DNA of 64,000 bases, from NCBI GenBank assembly GCA_029891385.1, contig CM057231.1:17704300-17768299 (forward strand), read 5' to 3'. Below, piece after piece: positions 60,518 through 64,000 of the stretch. How positions within the stretch are numbered: position 1 is the first letter of the stretch; each line of letters opens with the position of its first letter. The notes beneath the pieces were generated by a model. The model saw only the letters and a program-made list of their open reading frames with translations. It searched no databases and was not told the DNA's origin. This stretch comes from Erythroxylum novogranatense (lineage: Eukaryota > Streptophyta > Magnoliopsida > Malpighiales > Erythroxylaceae). Position numbers and translations under genes: made by a program.

Positions 60518-63500
60518 TGTAGCATCCCACTCCCGCAAGACCCAAACTCGACATCGAGGGTGATATCCGAGCCTGTGCCTCACGAGAGTGGTATGCTAGA
60601 GCACTCAATTACAGTCCAAATTGTATGCGCGGAATTCAGTAAATGATTTGACCCGCTTAAAATTCAAAAATATTTTCGATCATAACACAATTTCAGTCAT
60701 AAAAAGACACTCAACAGTATTTAACCATTTCATGTACAAAAATCCATAACCAAATTGGGCCCAAAGTTGTTCCTGAACGCTTTCAGTGATCACATTACAA
60801 ATACGACATTAACCAATTGGGACCCACTGAAATAAAAAGCACTATTCTGCAAAAATTTTGAAAATACAATTTTACACAAAAACAGAATGACACTAATGCA
60901 GACGTGAACTAATCCCGACCTCAATCTCTGACTTGCATGCAGTAGGTATACTCCCGTTTGTCTAACGGGGTACTCTTCAAATCCTGAAAAATAGATGCAA
61001 ATTTTGTGTGAGTTTTGCGAACTCAGTGAGAAACCATCATCGATGGTTCACTCAACTCATGCATAGTCAAGCAATTCATAGCTTACTACACGGTAGTACA
61101 ATCAAAAATACCACATAGTTATTTTCGCACAAGTATGAGGCATTAACCTCATTCCCAATCCACAATTCAATCAGATGCATAATACATGACATTTTCCCAT
61201 TTTATCACAACAATGCAAATAGCGTACAGATTATCACAATAGCACATTCGGAAAATCACATAGCAGTTTACAGATCGTTTCACAATAGCATATTCAGAAG
61301 ATCACATAATTGCAAGGCATTCTGCCTTTTTCCCAATCCAGAATTCGATCAAATGCATAAGTAACGAACACATAATAGTTTTCCATTTTATTTTCGTATT
61401 GTGACTGAGCGCCTGCACTGTCCCAATCTGGGTGCATTAATTAGTGAGCATGTGGCTCTAAACTGTCCCTTTTCGGGCACATTACACGTTGAGCATATAG
61501 CTCTGAACTGTCCCTTTTTGGGCTCAATAAACGTTGAGCATATAGCTTTGAACTGTCCCTTTCGGGCTCATTATGCGTTGAGCATATAGCTCTGAACTGT
61601 CCCTTTTCGGGCTCATTAAACGTTAAGCATATTGCTCTGAACCGTCCCTTTTTGGGTGCATTAAACGTGAGCATATAGTTCTGAACTGTCCCTTTTCGGG
61701 TGTATTAAACATTCAACGCGTCTTTGGGGTAGGAGAGCCCTCTGGGTATGCACAACTTCTCACGTGTATTAGGGATAGGAGAGGCCTCTGGGTATGCACT
61801 ATTTCCTCTCGAGCACGAGGCTCTTCTCCAGTAGTTGAGCTTGTAGATCTCGGTGGCAGCTCCAGTCATAACCGTTATTAATCAATTGTTTATGGAATTC
61901 ATTTATCACAATGCAATCAGATCCAATTTATTGAAAACAGTCATATCGTTTTCAATTTCACAATTCCACACATTCAGAATTTATCATATTAAAGCATGAA
62001 CATTTCACATTCACAAACAATTTACGCTTCAATGTCAAAACACTCAATCCCTCAGACCTTCGGTCTGAGATTTCAGACATAATCATTCACATATATCCAT
62101 GACTATTCTCCACAAAATTTCAAATACAGAACATTTAACAATCAAAGATTGAGGAACCAACTAGGTTACTCACCTGTAACTTCTGAGCTACTGCCTGGAA
62201 GTCCCAGCAATATCCGTGGAATGTCGTTCCAACGATGCCTCTATAACAGTCAAATAATTTCCCATTACTAAATGCACAATTAGAATAATTCAATAATGCA
62301 AATGTCGTAAATAAAAGATGTACGATGCATATTCGTGACCTTCCCGGCGCTAATTCCCAAATTCCACTTTCATTTGTCTCGAAACCAACTTTTCATTCTA
62401 TAAACACTATAACATTTAGACAATACCCTTAAATTCTCAAGAAAGACCTCAAAGCCAAAATTACTATTCATTTGGTCAAATTCACCCATTGTAGACTCCA
62501 AAAGCAGTGAATGTAAGTCAGCAGTCTCAAAATTATGCTCCAATTATCATAAAACAATTATTAGGCCGAATTAGAAATCTATACTCAATTTCTTTCAAGA
62601 TTTGAGATCTTAAAAACCTGAATTCAAACTTCTTACTTCACCTGAATTGTAGACCTCTTTCTCTAGTTTATAAAGAATCAAAAATCACTTCAATTGGAGG
62701 TCTACATCATTAGTTATGACCCAAAAACTAAAATAAATTAGTTTAGAAAAATCAGCCTTGCCGCGGCGTCTAACTGCTCGTCGCGACGTGTAACCGCTTG
62801 TCGTGACATCTCAACAAGCTCGTCGCGACGTCTAACCACGCTCGTCGCGACGAGGATTTAACCGCTCGTCGAGACGAGGCCCTCACACACGTCGCGACGA
62901 GTAATTAACCACTCATCGCGACGAGGCGCTGGCACGTCGCGACGTGCGGGTGCCTGTTCGTCTTCTCCGACTAATTTTTCACCCCTTTTTCTCTCTAAAA
63001 TCAGTCATAACTCAACACAACTACCCCTATCTTTCTCATTAAACGTCATAAATGCATTTCAACTAACAATAACAACATAAAACCAATTTACTTACCAAAA
63101 CAAGCTTCCACTCTTAAAACTTCCGAAAATTTCTCTAAGCCTTTAACACCTACGGCAAGCTCTTAAACTCTCACAAATCATCATCCTCTCAAGGGTTTTA
63201 GCTTGGCTTTGCACAAGGAGAAGAAGCAAGCAAGAATTGGACAAACAAGAATCGAGTAGGACGAAGGAAACGAGAATCAATCGAAGGAGAAGGAGGACAT
63301 GCCCTAGGATAGAGGAGATAAGTTTATTGCCATGTTTTAAGACCTAAGGCATTTAAAGGTTAATCAAATATGCCTTCGTCAATACAAACATGCCACATGT
63401 CATTTCCTCAACAATCTTAAGCTCTTTCTCTTTTCAATGGTTTCACATTTTTATTCCTAAAATCGAGTGTCTAATTTTTCCATGACCATTTGACAATTAT

Positions 63501-63850
63501 TCAATACTATTAAGTCAATCAGTCCGTCACTTATAAAATTTTTTGGTCCGGACTTTTTCTCCCAAATTGTCAGAAAAATTTCTAAGAGTCACTAACAATT
63601 GATAACCACTCCTAAAGCAATCCGATTCAGATTTTCAAACACAATTTTCCCATAATTCACAAAACACATCATATTCATAAATAAATGTCGGGAATTGTCA
63701 TGAATGCATGTACATATAAGTGCATGTGCAAAATGTATCATTCCTATAAAATTAGAGGTCAAATGTATGTACATATCAATTATGCAATCTAAACTACTAG
63801 CCTGTCCCAATTGACCAATTTACCCTTCCCATCAGTGATGGGATGTTTCA
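60518..63850 (-). repeat. 5' LTR of LARD-3
   Basis: 3333 bp, uninterrupted partner of the 3' LTR. Mini-exon 62174-62240 with intact acceptor TTATAG and donor ACAG|GTGAGT; GC-rich block 62757-62950; 45-bp repeat array 61445-61712; inverted arms at 61398-61407 and 61863-61872. Confidence 0.92.
62174..62240 (-). other. Predicted conserved mini-exon (LARD-3 5' LTR)
   Basis: 67 nt on the minus strand with ACTTCC-N12-AGAAGT and TAGCTC in the loop, between TTATAG and GTGAGT. Confidence 0.55.
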
Positions 63851-64000
63851 TCTTTGCCAACTGATCTCGAATCTCCTGAAGGTCATCGTGAGAAACTTCA
63901 CTCCTTTGCATATTACTGGGTTTGGAACTGCTAGGGCAATCAGTTGCCCATTTTGAGCGTTGCCTCTTAGGTGCTTGCTCACTCTCCAATGTCAGACCTA
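63851..64000 (-). pseudogene. SIRE copy 2 downstream ORF, upstream part
   Basis: A minus-strand frame open from the window edge to the LARD-3 border, containing KRQRSKWATDCPSSSKPSN and SHDDLQEIRDQLAKM. A basic, low-complexity stretch is followed by a helical segment. The frame agrees with that of 48905-49058 once LARD-3 and one 5-bp target copy are disregarded. The N-terminus is outside the window. Confidence 0.65.

Larger units (their letters stand above)
49059..63850 (-). mobile_element. LARD-3: non-coding long-LTR element, interrupted by a solo LTR
   Basis: Minus strand: 5' LTR 63850-60518, PBS 60513-60499, interior 60498-56907, PPT about 56906-56890, 3' LTR 56889-49059 (split). Without the nested solo LTR it is about 10.3 kb. 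Flanks TCTCT (49054-49058) and TCTTT (63851-63855) are a TSD with one mismatch; reading-frame continuity of the host ORF supports this. The interior has no coding sequence and matches that of LARD-1. Confidence 0.85.
47349..64000 (-). mobile_element. SIRE-type Ty1-copia element, 3' portion (SIRE copy 2)
   Basis: On the minus strand the window shows the end of the element: a coiled-coil ORF (split), polypurine tracts and the 3' LTR. Its RT, integrase, gag and 5' LTR lie right of the window. The class is inferred from the LTR start (TGTTGGACC after AAAAAGGGGGAGAT) and the extra ORF between pol and the 3' LTR, a known feature of SIRE-type elements. It is interrupted by LARD-3 (49059-63850). The left border is uncertain by about 12 bp. 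Confidence 0.7.

Overview
The window is plant nuclear DNA, very probably from a eudicot with a repeat-rich genome. It is AT-rich and carries LTR retrotransposons of the SIRE, Angela/Tork, Tekay/Del-like and Tat/Athila-like kinds, with initiator tRNA-Met primer-binding sites. I found no host gene, rRNA or tRNA gene, CRISPR array or DNA transposon. Almost every base can be assigned to a retroelement. The region is a nest of insertions, most of them dated relative to one another by 5-bp target-site duplications (TSDs).

Left block (1-30207). The oldest visible layer is a minus-strand, non-coding, long-LTR gypsy-like element (LARD-1). Its 5' LTR is 26634-30207 and its 3' LTR starts at 11101. A minus-strand SIRE-type copia element (1-10614, cut by the window edge) sits in that 3' LTR. 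A minus-strand Angela/Tork-type solo LTR (1616-8638, TSD GATTA) splits the gag zinc knuckle of the SIRE copy. That solo LTR in turn holds a Tekay-type solo LTR (1960-5117, TSD CCTTT) and a Tat/Athila-type solo LTR (6053-7836, TSD ACAAC). A second non-coding element (LARD-2, plus strand, 12420-24026, TSD TTCTA) interrupts the LARD-1 interior.

Middle block (30208-47348). An LTR remnant with a 92-bp tandem duplication is followed by an Angela/Tork-type copia element (from 31264). A complete Tekay-type gypsy element (31987-42337, TSD CATAT) lies inside its 5' LTR. The gypsy element has LTRs, PBS, PPT and a gag-pol with chromodomain-like tail, but is inactivated by stops and deletions. The copia gag and integrase (45223-47351) are also decayed, and the element breaks off before reverse transcriptase.

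Right block (47349-64000). A second minus-strand SIRE-type copy begins with its 3' LTR. Its downstream coiled-coil ORF is cut by a third non-coding element (LARD-3, minus, 49059-63850). The 3' LTR of LARD-3 carries a 4.5-kb solo LTR (51845-56354, TSD AGATA).

The most interesting signal is structure shared by the long LTRs of otherwise diverged gypsy families: a probable spliced leader with a 63-68-nt mini-exon, and in the following predicted intron a long-range inverted repeat (GTTGTGACCG...CGGTCACAAC) closing a fast-evolving cluster of small hairpins. One family keeps pairing through compensatory changes, and another has the same layout with an unrelated stem sequence.
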